Shown piece by piece: positions 7,080-16,422 of a stretch of DNA of 64,000 nt. Source of the stretch: Streptomyces piniterrae (GTDB taxonomy: Bacteria; Actinomycetota; Actinomycetes; Streptomycetales; Streptomycetaceae). The DNA lies in assembly GCF_005048155.1 (NCBI RefSeq), contig NZ_SUMB01000010.1, forward strand, positions 1 to 64,000, read 5' to 3'. Below the pieces are notes generated by a model. It did not search any database. It saw only the letters and a program-made list of their open reading frames with translations, and was not told the origin of the DNA. The position numbers and the translations under genes are program-made. The first letter of the stretch is position 1, and the number at the start of each line of letters is the position of its first letter.

Positions 7080-9497
7080 ATGGCTTCGACGTCCACATCG
7101 CTCACTCTGCCCGTGCTGCCCCTCGATGACGAGGTCGTACTGCCCGGCATGGTGGTGCCCCTGGACCTGTCCGACGCGGAGGTGCGGGCGGCGGTGGAGG
7201 CCGCCCAGGCCGCCGCGTCCTCGGGGCCCTCGGGCAACAAGCCCAAGGTGCTGCTGGTGCCCCGGGTTGACGGTACGTACGCCGGCATCGGCACGCTGGG
7301 GCGGATCGAGCAGGTCGGGCGGCTGTCCGACGGCGATCCCGGCGCGCTGGTACGCGGCCTGGGCCGGGTGCGGATCGGTTCCGGCACGACCGGGCCCGGC
7401 GCCGCCCTGTGGGTGGAGGGCACCACCGTCGAGGAGCGGGTCCCGGACCCGCTCCCCGGTTCCGTCGCCGAACTCGTCACGGAGTACAAGGCGCTGGCCA
7501 CCAGCTGGCTGCGCAAGCGCGGCGCCTGGCAGGTCGTCGACCGCGTCCAGCAGATCGAGGATGTGCCGACGCTCGCCGACAACTCCGGGTACTCGCCGTT
7601 CCTGACGACGGAACAGAAGGTCCGGCTGCTGGAGACCGTCGACCCGGTGGCCCGGCTGAAGTTCGCCACCGAGGCGCTGCGCGAGCACCTCGCCGAGCAG
7701 GACGTCGCCGAGTCCATCGCCAAGGACGTCCAGGAGGGCGTCGACAAGCAGCAGCGGGAATTCCTGCTGCGCCGGCAGCTGGAGGCGGTCCGCAAGGAGC
7801 TCGCCCAGCTCAACGGCGACCCCGAGGACGAGAGCGACGACTACCGCGCCCGGGTCGAGGCCGCCGACCTGCCCGAGGAGGTCCGCAAGGCCGCCCTGAA
7901 GGAGGTCGACAAGCTGGAGCGGGCGAGCGACCAGAGCCCCGAGGGCTCGTGGATCCGCACCTGGCTGGACACCGTTCTGGAACTGCCGTGGAACGAGCGC
8001 ACCGAGGACGCCTACGACATCGCCGGCGCCAAGGAGGTCCTGGACGCGGACCACGCAGGCCTGGAGGACGTCAAGGAGCGGATCACCGAGTACCTGGCGG
8101 TGCGCAAGCGGCGCTCGGAACGCGGTCTGGGCCTGGTGGGCGGACGCCGGGGCGGCGCGGTGCTGGCGCTGGTCGGCCCTCCCGGGGTCGGCAAGACGTC
8201 GATCGCGGAATCGGTCGCGCGGGCCATGGGGCGCTCGTTCGTCCGGGTCGCGCTCGGCGGCGTCCGTGACGAGGCGGAGATCCGCGGTCACCGCCGTACG
8301 TACGTCGGCGCGCTGCCCGGCCGGATCGTCCGCGCCATCAAGGAGGCCGGCTCGATGAACCCGGTCGTCCTCCTCGACGAGATCGACAAGGTGGGGTCCG
8401 ACTACCGGGGCGACCCGGCAGCGGCCCTTCTGGAGGTCCTGGACCCGGCGCAGAACCACACCTTCCGTGACCACTACCTGGAGGTCGAACTGGACCTCAG
8501 CGATGTGGTGTTCCTGGCCACGGCCAACGTCCTCGAAGCGATTCCGGAGCCGCTGCTGGACCGGATGGAGCTGGTCCGCCTGGACGGCTACACGGAGGAC
8601 GAGAAGGTCGTCATCGCCCGGGACCACCTGCTGCCGAGGCAGCTGGAGCGGGCCGGCCTGGAGCCCGGCGAGGTGACCCTGGAGGAGGACGCGCTGCGCA
8701 AGCTGGCGGGCGAGTACACCCGCGAGGCCGGCGTCCGCAACCTGGAGCGGGCCGTCGCCAGGCTGCTGCGCAAGGTCGCCGCCCAGCACGAACTGGGCGA
8801 GCGGGAGCTGCCGTTCACGGTCGGGACCGCGCAGCTGCGCCCGCTGATCGGGCGGCCGCACCACACTCCCGAGTCGGCGCAGGACCCGGCCGAGCGGCGG
8901 ACCGCGGTGCCCGGTGTGGCCACCGGCCTCGCGGTCACCGGCGCCGGCGGCGATGTGCTGTACGTCGAGGCGTCGCTGGCCGACCCGGAGACGGGTGGGT
9001 CGGGGCTCCAGCTGACCGGTCAGCTCGGCGACGTGATGAAGGAGTCGGCGCATATCGCGCTGTCGTTCCTGCGCTCGCACGGCGCGGAACTGGAGCTTCC
9101 GGTCGGTGATCTGAAGGAGCGGGGCGTGCATCTGCACGTACCGGCGGGCGCCGTCCCCAAGGACGGTCCCAGCGCCGGCGTGACGATGACGACGGCGCTG
9201 GCCTCGCTGCTGTCGGGGCGCCAGGTCCGGCCGGAGGTGGCGATGACCGGTGAGGTGTCGCTGACCGGGCGGGTGCTGCCGATCGGCGGCGTCAAGCAGA
9301 AGCTGCTGGCCGCGCACCGGGCCGGCATCACCACCGTGGTGATCCCGAAGCGGAACGAGGCCGACCTGGACGACGTCCCGGCCGAGGTCCTGGAAAAGCT
9401 GGAGGTCCACCCGGTGTCGGATGTCCGCCAGGTGCTGGAGCTGGCGCTGACGCCGGCGTCCAACGGAGCGGCGCCGAAGGTCCCGATGGCCGCGTGA
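7080..9497 (+). CDS. lon: ATP-dependent protease Lon
   Basis: Cytoplasmic AAA+ serine protease of 805 residues that degrades misfolded and regulatory proteins. It has an N-terminal substrate-binding LON domain (about 10-205), a coiled-coil/helical part, then the AAA module with Walker A GPPGVGKTS (Lys372), Walker B VVLLDEID and sensor motifs. The C-terminal protease domain has catalytic Ser698 in KDGPSAGVTM and Lys741 in GGVKQKLLAAHRAG, the standard Ser-Lys dyad. The ATG at 7080 has GGGGAG 5 nt upstream; an in-frame TTG at 7059 overlaps the operator and is unlikely. The gene is monocistronic, controlled by the HAIR and ClgR-type sites upstream, and ended by a hairpin at 9505. Confidence 0.97.
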   Translation: MASTSTSLTLPVLPLDDEVVLPGMVVPLDLSDAEVRAAVEAAQAAASSGPSGNKPKVLLVPRVDGTYAGIGTLGRIEQVGRLSDGDPGALVRGLGRVRIGSGTTGPGAALWVEGTTVEERVPDPLPGSVAELVTEYKALATSWLRKRGAWQVVDRVQQIEDVPTLADNSGYSPFLTTEQKVRLLETVDPVARLKFATEALREHLAEQDVAESIAKDVQEGVDKQQREFLLRRQLEAVRKELAQLNGDPEDESDDYRARVEAADLPEEVRKAALKEVDKLERASDQSPEGSWIRTWLDTVLELPWNERTEDAYDIAGAKEVLDADHAGLEDVKERITEYLAVRKRRSERGLGLVGGRRGGAVLALVGPPGVGKTSIAESVARAMGRSFVRVALGGVRDEAEIRGHRRTYVGALPGRIVRAIKEAGSMNPVVLLDEIDKVGSDYRGDPAAALLEVLDPAQNHTFRDHYLEVELDLSDVVFLATANVLEAIPEPLLDRMELVRLDGYTEDEKVVIARDHLLPRQLERAGLEPGEVTLEEDALRKLAGEYTREAGVRNLERAVARLLRKVAAQHELGERELPFTVGTAQLRPLIGRPHHTPESAQDPAERRTAVPGVATGLAVTGAGGDVLYVEASLADPETGGSGLQLTGQLGDVMKESAHIALSFLRSHGAELELPVGDLKERGVHLHVPAGAVPKDGPSAGVTMTTALASLLSGRQVRPEVAMTGEVSLTGRVLPIGGVKQKLLAAHRAGITTVVIPKRNEADLDDVPAEVLEKLEVHPVSDVRQVLELALTPASNGAAPKVPMAA

Positions 9498-9504
9498 AAC
9501 GGGA

Positions 9505-9539
9505 AGGGCCCTGCCGCACTCCACGTGCGGTGGGGCCCT
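9505..9539. terminator. Bidirectional terminator between lon and the lysozyme gene
   Basis: Two-part inverted repeat: AGGGCCC pairs with GGGCCCT, and inside it CCGCAC pairs with GTGCGG around a 5-base loop. It follows the convergent ends of lon (9497) and the GH25 gene (9586). There is no T-run, which is usual for Streptomyces terminators. Confidence 0.8.
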
Positions 9540-9585
9540 CTCATGCCTGCGGCCGGGCGCGGGTGGGGGCCGCACGGCCGCTTGG

Positions 9586-10449
9586 TCAACCGTTCGCCAG
9601 CGCTCTCAGCCGGTCGTACGCTCCGTTGAACCGGTTGTGGTCACCGACCGTCGGACCGGACGACGTGTACTGCCAGATGGTGTGGAAGCCCCAGCCGGCC
9701 GGGAGTTCGCCGACCGAGGAGCCGTAGCGCGGGACCCACAGCGGGTTGGTCCTGCCGAAGGCCCGGGAGTTGCCGGTGCACTTCTTCCACCAGCGGGTGG
9801 AGGTGTAGAGGACGGCGTCCCGGCCGGTGCGCTTCTTGTACGTCGCGAACCAGTCCTTCATCCAGTTGACCAGCCCCGCCGCGCTCTTCCCGTAACAGGT
9901 CGCGCCGTACGGGTTGTACTCCATGTCGAGCGCCCCGGGCAGCGTCTTGCCGTCCTTGGACCAGCCGCCGCCGTGGGCGAGGAAGTAGTTCGCCTGGGCC
10001 GCGCCGCTGGAGGTGTTGGGGGTCGCGAAGTGGTACGCACCACGGATCATGCCGACCCGGTACGAACCGTTGTACTGCTGGGTGAAATAGGGGTTGGTGT
10101 AGCTCCTGGACTCGGTCGCTTTGACGTAGGCGAAGCGGACTCCGCTCTTCCAGAGCGTCGACCAGGCGACATTGCGGTTGTGGCTGCTGACGTCCACGCC
10201 GTGGACGGACGCCCGGAGCGAGGGCTGCTGCGTGATGCCCCGGCCGCCGGCGCCGCCTTCGTATTTGGCGATCTCCGAACCGGCCCAGTCCTGGCCCGGG
10301 TGGGTGGGTTCCGGAGCGGCGGTCGTGGCCGCGGCGGCGGTGCCGGGCAGACCGAACAGAAGGAGGGAGACTATCGCGAGGAGGATTCCGGCCGCGGTCG
10401 CGAGGGACCGCGCCGGGGGGTGGGGGGAGCCGGATCTGCGCACGGTCAT
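9586..10449 (-). CDS. Secreted GH25-family lysozyme
   Basis: Secreted muramidase of 287 residues that would cleave peptidoglycan. A signal peptide (basic MTVRRSG, then a hydrophobic stretch through LLLFGLPGTAAAA) occupies about the first 45 residues. The mature GH25 barrel shows GVDVSSHNRNV with the family's first Asp, FAYVKATES, GAYHFA and the catalytic DME in ALDMEYNPYG. The C-terminal IWQYTSSG is also typical, and there is no separate wall-binding domain. The ATG at 10449 has GGAGG 6 nt upstream. It is divergent from the MarR gene, with a 245-bp shared upstream region. It might serve in cell-wall turnover or against competitors. Confidence 0.92.
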   Translation of the reverse strand: MTVRRSGSPHPPARSLATAAGILLAIVSLLLFGLPGTAAAATTAAPEPTHPGQDWAGSEIAKYEGGAGGRGITQQPSLRASVHGVDVSSHNRNVAWSTLWKSGVRFAYVKATESRSYTNPYFTQQYNGSYRVGMIRGAYHFATPNTSSGAAQANYFLAHGGGWSKDGKTLPGALDMEYNPYGATCYGKSAAGLVNWMKDWFATYKKRTGRDAVLYTSTRWWKKCTGNSRAFGRTNPLWVPRYGSSVGELPAGWGFHTIWQYTSSGPTVGDHNRFNGAYDRLRALANG

Positions 10450-10694
10450 ACGTGCCTCCGTAGATCTCGAGGGATCTCGGTGAGTGACCTGAGGGGGGAA
10501 TGAGGAGGGAATGGCGCATGGGCCGGATTTTGGTGTGGTCATGCCACGAATACCGGTACGCGCGTAGACCACCCTCCCAAAAGAGTGTTACCGGGCAGCC
10601 GTTGGTCTAACCGTGCGAAATACTGTCCGAGCTGCGGCTTCGGCCGCCGCGGACGGAAAATTCCAGGGCGGGGAAAGAGGGAAAGGGCGCTGAC

Positions 10695-11243
10695 GTGCAC
10701 AACACCGGAGCCGACGGTACGACGGCGAACGGCGAACCGAGTGGTGTGGACCACGTATTCCTGTCCCTGGAACGCGAGTTGGCGGTGTTTCTGCGGCGGG
10801 CGCGGGCCTCGTCCGGCGAATTGGCGCGCGAGGTCCACCCCGATCTGGAGCCGGCCGCGTACGGGCTCATGGTCCGGCTGGCCGACGCCGGCGCACAGCG
10901 CGCGACCGACCTGGCGGGCTTCTTCGGCGTCGGCAAGGCCACGATGAGCCGTCAGCTGCACGCACTGGAACGCCTCGGGCTCATCGCCCGCGCACCGGAT
11001 CCGGCCGACGGCAGGGCCGTCCTGGTGCGGATCACCGACGAGGGCCTGGACCGCTTCACCCGCGTCCGCACCGCCCGCCGCGCCCAGTACGCCCGCCGCC
11101 TCGCCTCCTGGGACCGCGCCGAGGTCGCCGAACTCGCCCGCCTGCTCCACCAGCTCAATGCCGGGCAGGAAGGGCAGGAAGGGCAGGGGTGCCAGGAGGG
11201 GCAGGAGGGGCAGCAGCCCGGAGGGCTGCCGGTAGACCGGTGA
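10695..11243 (+). CDS. MarR-family transcriptional regulator
   Basis: Dimeric winged-helix regulator of 182 residues. The core (about 20-150) has the MarR recognition region ATDLAGFFGVGKATMSRQL and the beta-wing LIARAPDPADGRAVLVRITDEG. The C-terminus is an unusual low-complexity Gln/Glu/Gly tail of about 20 residues built from a GQE repeat, outside the conserved fold. The GTG start at 10695 follows a purine-rich AGGGAAAGGG. It is transcribed away from the secreted lysozyme gene, a typical position for a regulator of the divergent gene, but neither ligand nor target is evident. Confidence 0.9.
   Translation: MHNTGADGTTANGEPSGVDHVFLSLERELAVFLRRARASSGELAREVHPDLEPAAYGLMVRLADAGAQRATDLAGFFGVGKATMSRQLHALERLGLIARAPDPADGRAVLVRITDEGLDRFTRVRTARRAQYARRLASWDRAEVAELARLLHQLNAGQEGQEGQGCQEGQEGQQPGGLPVDR
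11161..11213 (+). repeat. GGGCAGGAA-like 9-bp repeats at the 3' end of the MarR gene
   Basis: Imperfect tandem copies of a 9-base unit encode the GQE/GQEG tail. Such arrays change length easily by slippage. The copies are purine-rich on the coding strand. Confidence 0.75.
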
Positions 11244-11300
11244 CACCACGGGCGGCCGCCGCCCGGCCGTCGGCGGCGCCCGCTCCCGTGCCCCTTTTTG

Positions 11301-12146
11301 TCACGGCGCGACAAAAACCACCGCGGCGTCGTCCCGCCCCTTGCCACGCGGGTACGCGGCGCAGTCCGGGTCGGCCGCCTCCGCCGCCCGCACCCGGTCG
11401 ATCAGCGCCTGTGGCCCCTGCTCGGCGACCAGCGCGGCGCAGTCCGCCCAGGAGCCCGCGCGGAAGACCTCGACCCAGCGGCCCGCCCCGTCGGTCAGCG
11501 CGGTCAGCGAGCGGATCCCGGCGCGCGGAGTGCTGCCGGTCACCGCGCGGGCGGCCACCGCGGGATCCGCGGCCGCGGTGAAGAAGCCCCCCTCGGCATT
11601 GCGCAGCGCCTCGACCGCGCGGCCGTACTCCCGGCCCGCCGCGGCCCGTTCGGCGGAGCCCCGGGGCAGCGCCCGTACGGCGTCCCGCTGCGCGCGGACC
11701 GCGGGCGGCAGTTCGTCCAGCCGGGGGTCCAGCACGGGACGCACCGAGCCGTCCGTCCGTTCCAGGAGGAGGACGGAATCCGACAGCACCAGGTGCTCGA
11801 CGGCGTGTCCGGACCACCGCGCGGCGACCACCGTTGCCTGCGGAGTGCGGGCGTGAGAAAGGTCACAGGTGGATCGGTGCGCGTCGGCCGTGCGGGCGAT
11901 GGCCGCGGCGAGCGCCTCAGTCAGCGTCATATCCGGGTGTGAACCCGACAGTTCGAGCATCGCGCCACCGAGGCGCGCGGTGAACCACGGCACCGTATGC
12001 ACGCAGCCGACGTCGCCCTCCGGGGGCGTCACACCGTCCAGGAGGACCAGGACACCGCCCTGGCCGGAGGCCGGAAGGGCGACCGACGCGTAGTCCTCGT
12101 TTGGGCGTTGGGGATCACCCGGCTCGATGGCGAGTTCGATGCGCAT
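11301..12146 (-). CDS. PP2C-like protein phosphatase domain protein
   Basis: Protein of 281 residues resembling PPM/PP2C phosphatases. The N-terminus has RPNEDYASVALP and GGVLVLLDGVTPPEGD, matching motif I (NEDx) and motif II (xxxDG), and the C-terminus ends GRDDAAVVFV like the last metal-binding motif (DDx). Middle motifs are less clear, so activity is probable but not certain. The ATG at 12146 fits the domain start; longer extensions are unsupported. No ribosome binding site is visible, so the transcript may be leaderless. It is divergent from the conservon, with about 500 bp between them, and might modulate signalling there; that is inference. Confidence 0.75.
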   Translation of the reverse strand: MRIELAIEPGDPQRPNEDYASVALPASGQGGVLVLLDGVTPPEGDVGCVHTVPWFTARLGGAMLELSGSHPDMTLTEALAAAIARTADAHRSTCDLSHARTPQATVVAARWSGHAVEHLVLSDSVLLLERTDGSVRPVLDPRLDELPPAVRAQRDAVRALPRGSAERAAAGREYGRAVEALRNAEGGFFTAAADPAVAARAVTGSTPRAGIRSLTALTDGAGRWVEVFRAGSWADCAALVAEQGPQALIDRVRAAEAADPDCAAYPRGKGRDDAAVVFVAP

Positions 12147-12652
12147 GCGGGCAAGTCTGCCGGAGACGGCCGATCGGGCCCGGTGGCCGTGCCGAGCGGG
12201 GTCGTTGGCGCACGGCCAGGTCGGCGGCGGTCGGAAAGCGCCGATGGACGGGTTCGGCTGGCTGCGGGCGCGCATCTTTCCAGGGCCGCGGCGGTTCTCC
12301 AAACGCGTCTCGCCGTGGCACGCCGTTGCGGCCCAGGTCGGCCGTGCGGGGGAGTTGATGGTCAAACTGCGATTGATGTTCACTCGTTCAGGTGGCCGGG
12401 CATCTGTTGCCGAGCCACTGCGCGGCGCCGGTGGAATGGTCGCTTCCCGGATCATTGGGGTGGGCCAGGACGTTCGTCGCGACGCGCAGAACCGGGCTGT
12501 TTCCCTTCGCGGATGTACTGCGGGCGGTCGGCGCGTGGCGCCGTCTTCTGGGGGGATGTCGGGCGACGTGCGGGCCTTCGCGCAAGTCCGCCCCGCGAGC
12601 GGAAGCGAGCCGGGTCCGCGACGCCAACACGGCGTGGGCAGGCGAGACAGGA
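12147..12652. other. 506-bp divergent upstream region of the conservon
   Basis: No convincing gene. Open frames run through it because of high GC, but their composition and lack of recognisable motifs argue against coding. The most notable elements are two direct repeats at 12355-12382. It should contain the promoters of both the PP2C-like gene and the conservon. Confidence 0.6.
12355..12382 (+). promoter_or_regulatory. Direct repeats TTGATGGTCA / TTGATGTTCA upstream of the conservon
   Basis: Two 10-base copies differing at one position begin 18 bp apart (12355 and 12373). They are locally AT-richer than the surroundings and may be a regulator site or overlap a promoter -35. No regulator is assigned. 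Confidence 0.4.
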
Positions 12653-15600
12653 ATGCGAGCAGCGGTGCGGATGAAGCGGCTTCGGGGCGGCGCAGGGAAG
12701 CCGGGTTCACCGGCCGGTTCGGTCTCGGGACCGGGCACGACGGACGGCGGCGACGGCACGGGACGGCGTCCCGCGCGGGTACGCAACCGGCTGGTCGGGG
12801 CCGTGGCCGTGGTGGCCGTAGCCATCCTGGGCGCCGGCGCGCCCGCCATAGCCACCGCGGCCGACAACGCCCAGAACACCCAGCAGCTGGTCGACCTCGC
12901 CGAGCTGAACGCGCGCGCCATCGCGCTCGCGCACTCCCTCGCCGACGAGCGCGACGCCATGACCGCCTACGTCGCCGCCGGGCGCAGCGCCCGCGACGGC
13001 GACAAGGCCGCGCAGTCCCAGCGCGCCCGGGTGGACCGGCAGATCGGCGAGCTGCGCGCGGAGGCCGGCGACGCCTCAGGGGAGAGCGCGGTCTACGCCG
13101 AGGCCGCCAAGCTCCTCGCCGCGCTGCCGCAGACCCGTCACCAGGCGCTGTCCGGGCCCGGATCGGCCGAGGACACCTTCGACGCGTACACCCAGGTCGT
13201 CCAGGCGCTCGGCGCCATAAGCGACGACATCGCCCGCGGCCTGCCCGCCCGCGCGGACGCCGCGGACGCCGACACCCGCGCGCTGCCCGCCCTCGGCCGC
13301 GCCGCCGACCAGGCCGCCGGCACCCGAGGCCTGTTGCTCGCCGCGCTCAACGCGGGCGGCCCGCAGCCCCGGCTGGCCGCCGCCGCCCAGCTCGCGCATC
13401 TGCGGGAACAGGGCGCGCTGGGCGACTTCACCCAGTCGGCGAGCCAGGGCGCCAGGGACCGCTACGACCGCACCGTCAACGGCACCGACGTCACCATCGC
13501 CGAGCGCTATCTCACCCATCTCACCGACCAGCCCTTCCTGGACGCCGCCGATCTGCGGCTCAACCGCCAGCGGGTGCAGGCCACGCTCACCGCTCGCGTC
13601 GGCCTGATGCGCGGCGTCGAGTCGGCGATGGCCACCGCCGACATCGAGCGGCTGGCGGCCCTGCGCGACGACGATGTGACGCAGCTGGAGATCCGCATCG
13701 GCCTGGAGGGGCTCTGCCTGCTGCTGGCCGTCGGCGCCGGCGTCTGGGCCGCGCGTTCCCTGACCCAGCCGCTGGCCGCGCTGCGGATCGGCGCCAAGCG
13801 GGTGGCCGAGGACCCCGCGCACGAGGAGCCCATCGCCTACAAGGGCCGCAACGACGAGTTCGCCGCCGCCGTACGGTCCGTCAACGCGCTGCACGCCCAG
13901 GTCGGCGAGCTGGCGCGGCGCACCGCGGAACTGGAGGGCGAGCGCAAGCGGCTGGTCGGCGGCCGGCAGCGGCTGGTCGCCGAGCGCGAGGTCCTCCAGG
14001 AGCAGGGCGAGGAGCTCAGGGAAGAGGTCGCGGACCTCACCGAGCGGCTGGCGGCCCTGCGCGCCGGCGTGCACGGACGGTTCGTCAATCTGTCGCTGCG
14101 CACCCTGGGCCTGGTGGAGCGCCAGCTCGGCGTCATCGAGGCGCTGGAGGAGCAGGAGCACGACCCGGAGCGGCTGGAAACCCTCTTCAAGCTGGACCAC
14201 TTCGCGGCGCGGATGCGCCGCAACAGCGAGAACCTCCTCGTCCTGGCGGGCGCGGAACACGCCACCTCGCATGTCGGGCCGGTACCGCTGCTGGACGTAC
14301 TGCGCGCCTCGATCAGCGAGATAGAGCGCTACGAGCGGGTCCGCGTCCAGTCGCTGCCGCCGCACTCCCAGGTCGCCGGGTTCGCCGCGGACGACCTCAG
14401 CCATCTCGTCGCCGAACTGCTGGAGAACGCCACCGCGTTCTCGCCTCCGGACGCCCATGTCGAGGTCTCCGGCTGGCTGCTGGAGAGCGGCGAGGTCATG
14501 CTCTCCGTCCAGGACGAGGGCATAGGGATGACCCCGGACCGGCTGGCGGAGCTCAACGAGCGACTGTCGGACGCCGAGGCCGCCTCGTCCTCGGAGACCG
14601 TCGACGAGGCCCTGGGGCTCGGCCTGTACGTGGTCGTACGGCTGGCCGCCCGGCACGGCATCCGGGTCCAGCTGCGGGACCAGAAGCAGGGCGGTGTCAC
14701 CGCCGTCGTCGTCCTCCCGCGCTCCATCCTGCCCACCCGCCCGGCACCGGCCGCCCACCCGGCGGCGTCCCCGGCGGACGCGGTCCCCGGCCAGAACCTG
14801 CCCGGCTCGGTCGCCGAGGCGAACTCCAACGCCCTGCTGACGCGGCGGTCGTGGGTGGACCGGGCGGCAGCGGCGGGAGCGGTGGCCGGCGTGGGGGTGC
14901 CGGCGGGGGACCGGGCGGCCGAGGCCACGGAGGCTGTCGAGACCACGGAGGCCGTCGAGGCCGTGGATGCCGTGGGTGCCGGCGAGGGGGGTGACGCCGG
15001 CGGGGGTGCCGATTCTGCTGGTGCTGCTGCTGGGGCTTCCGGGGCTTTCGGCGCTGCTGGTGCTGATGCGGCTGACGCCGGTGTGGTTGACGAGGCTGCC
15101 GGTGGTGAGAGTGCCGGTGACGCGCTGGTTGCCGGTGACGCCCCGGGTGCCGATGACGCGTCCGTGACCGACGAGGCCAGGGGCGGCGACGAGGCCCCGG
15201 AATCCGCGCCGCTCGACGCTGCCACGGCCGAGCCCGTCGACGAGGCTCCGCCCGCGCCCGCCCCCGCCCCCGCCATCGACCCGTTCGTCGCCGCCGCGGA
15301 GCGCGCGATCGACGCGGCAGGGCTCGGCGCCGCGCCCGAACCGAGCCCGTACGGCCCGGAGTCGCCCGGCCCGTACGCCGTCGGCGGCGGCGAGCACACC
15401 CGCCCCGAGGACGAGGAGGCCGTGGGCGACCACGGCAGCAGCGGGCAGGGCGCCGGCGACCCGTACGCCATCGGCCCGGACGAGCACGCCCGCCCCGAGA
15501 TCGCCGGCCCCGAGAACGACGGCGCACCGGCCGATCGGCAGACGGCCGATCGGACGGCCGATCAGACGGACGACGCGCAGGCCGACGACGCGCAGGCCGT

Positions 15601-15928
15601 CGAGACCGCCGAGGCAGGAGAGACAGGAGAGGCCCAGCCCGCCGACGCCCCGTCCGCCGGGGAGCGGCGGACGACCGGCACCGGTCTGCCCAAGCGCACG
15701 CCCAAGATCGTGGCGCAGCAGCCGCCCGCCCCGCGCACGAGCGGCGGGGTCAACGCCGAGGCGCTGCGCCGCCGGCTCGGCGGATTCCAGCAGGGCGCGC
15801 GGGACGGCCGGCGCGAGGTCGAGGCCGAGATCGCAGAACGTACCGCGGAGCAGCACATCCCACAGGCCGACACCGACGGAGCGGGGGCCCCGGGAGATCG
15901 CCATGTTGTCGAGGAGGCACGCGATTGA
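12653..15928 (+). CDS. cvnA: Conservon sensor kinase (CvnA-type, nitrate/nitrite-sensor-like)
   Basis: Large membrane histidine-kinase-like protein of 1091 residues, first gene of a conservon. A transmembrane helix at about 45-68 is followed by an all-helical extracellular NIT-type domain (about 70-335), a second helix (about 348-368) and a HAMP/coiled-coil region with long heptads (about 370-500). The ATPase domain shows LVAELLENATAFSPP and DEGIGMT with GLGLYVV. No typical HisKA SHELRTP box is present, as in this family, so phosphotransfer may be absent. A very long Ala/Glu/Asp-rich tail (about 690-1091) is disordered. The ATG at 12653 was chosen as the first plausible start before the TM helix; GTG 12665 or ATG 12671 are alternatives. 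Confidence 0.88.
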   Translation: MRAAVRMKRLRGGAGKPGSPAGSVSGPGTTDGGDGTGRRPARVRNRLVGAVAVVAVAILGAGAPAIATAADNAQNTQQLVDLAELNARAIALAHSLADERDAMTAYVAAGRSARDGDKAAQSQRARVDRQIGELRAEAGDASGESAVYAEAAKLLAALPQTRHQALSGPGSAEDTFDAYTQVVQALGAISDDIARGLPARADAADADTRALPALGRAADQAAGTRGLLLAALNAGGPQPRLAAAAQLAHLREQGALGDFTQSASQGARDRYDRTVNGTDVTIAERYLTHLTDQPFLDAADLRLNRQRVQATLTARVGLMRGVESAMATADIERLAALRDDDVTQLEIRIGLEGLCLLLAVGAGVWAARSLTQPLAALRIGAKRVAEDPAHEEPIAYKGRNDEFAAAVRSVNALHAQVGELARRTAELEGERKRLVGGRQRLVAEREVLQEQGEELREEVADLTERLAALRAGVHGRFVNLSLRTLGLVERQLGVIEALEEQEHDPERLETLFKLDHFAARMRRNSENLLVLAGAEHATSHVGPVPLLDVLRASISEIERYERVRVQSLPPHSQVAGFAADDLSHLVAELLENATAFSPPDAHVEVSGWLLESGEVMLSVQDEGIGMTPDRLAELNERLSDAEAASSSETVDEALGLGLYVVVRLAARHGIRVQLRDQKQGGVTAVVVLPRSILPTRPAPAAHPAASPADAVPGQNLPGSVAEANSNALLTRRSWVDRAAAAGAVAGVGVPAGDRAAEATEAVETTEAVEAVDAVGAGEGGDAGGGADSAGAAAGASGAFGAAGADAADAGVVDEAAGGESAGDALVAGDAPGADDASVTDEARGGDEAPESAPLDAATAEPVDEAPPAPAPAPAIDPFVAAAERAIDAAGLGAAPEPSPYGPESPGPYAVGGGEHTRPEDEEAVGDHGSSGQGAGDPYAIGPDEHARPEIAGPENDGAPADRQTADRTADQTDDAQADDAQAVETAEAGETGEAQPADAPSAGERRTTGTGLPKRTPKIVAQQPPAPRTSGGVNAEALRRRLGGFQQGARDGRREVEAEIAERTAEQHIPQADTDGAGAPGDRHVVEEARD

Positions 15929-16422
15929 AGGCGCAAGCGCCCACTGCTCACGGACAGGGACTGAGCAGTCAGGCACGGAATCTGCACTGGTTGCTGACCA
16001 ACCTGGTCGACGAGGTGCCCGGCATCCGCTCGGTCGCGGTGGTCTCCTCCGACGGTCTGCTGCTGCTGTCCTCCGACCCCGACCGGGCGGACGAGACGGC
16101 GGCGAAGGCCGGCGGCACTGACGGGCCCAGAGGATCCAGCGCCGATCTCGCCACCATCATCTCCGGCCTTGGCAGCCTCACCAACGGCGCCGCGAAGCTC
16201 ATGGACGGCGGGGGCGTCAAGCAGACGATGGTCGCGATGGAGGAGGGCAGCCTGTTCGTCATGTCGATCAGCGACGGCTCACTGCTCGGTGTGCACGCCG
16301 CCCCGGACTGCGACATGAGCGTCATCGCCTACCACATGGCGCTGTTCGTCGGCCGGGCCGGACACGTCCTGACCCCCGAACTCCGCACGGAACTCCGCAA
16401 GTCGATGGAGAGTGCCCAGTGA
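15925..16422 (+). CDS. cvnB: Roadblock/LC7 domain protein (CvnB-type)
   Basis: 165-residue roadblock/LC7 protein. In conservons this protein is thought to act as partner or regulator of the small GTPase, as MglB does for MglA. The fold is visible in LLTNLVDEVPGIRSVAVVSSDGLLLLSS and the later LFVMSISDGSLLGVHA. It starts with TTG overlapping the kinase stop (TTGA), with GAGGAGG 7 nt upstream, so the start is well supported. It ends in a GTGA overlap with the next gene; the whole set is tightly coupled. Confidence 0.93.
   Translation: MKAQAPTAHGQGLSSQARNLHWLLTNLVDEVPGIRSVAVVSSDGLLLLSSDPDRADETAAKAGGTDGPRGSSADLATIISGLGSLTNGAAKLMDGGGVKQTMVAMEEGSLFVMSISDGSLLGVHAAPDCDMSVIAYHMALFVGRAGHVLTPELRTELRKSMESAQ

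Noticed and set aside
12392..12652. N-terminal extension of CvnA by 87 codons
   Set aside because: Composition and lack of motifs look non-coding, and a normal start lies just before the first TM helix.
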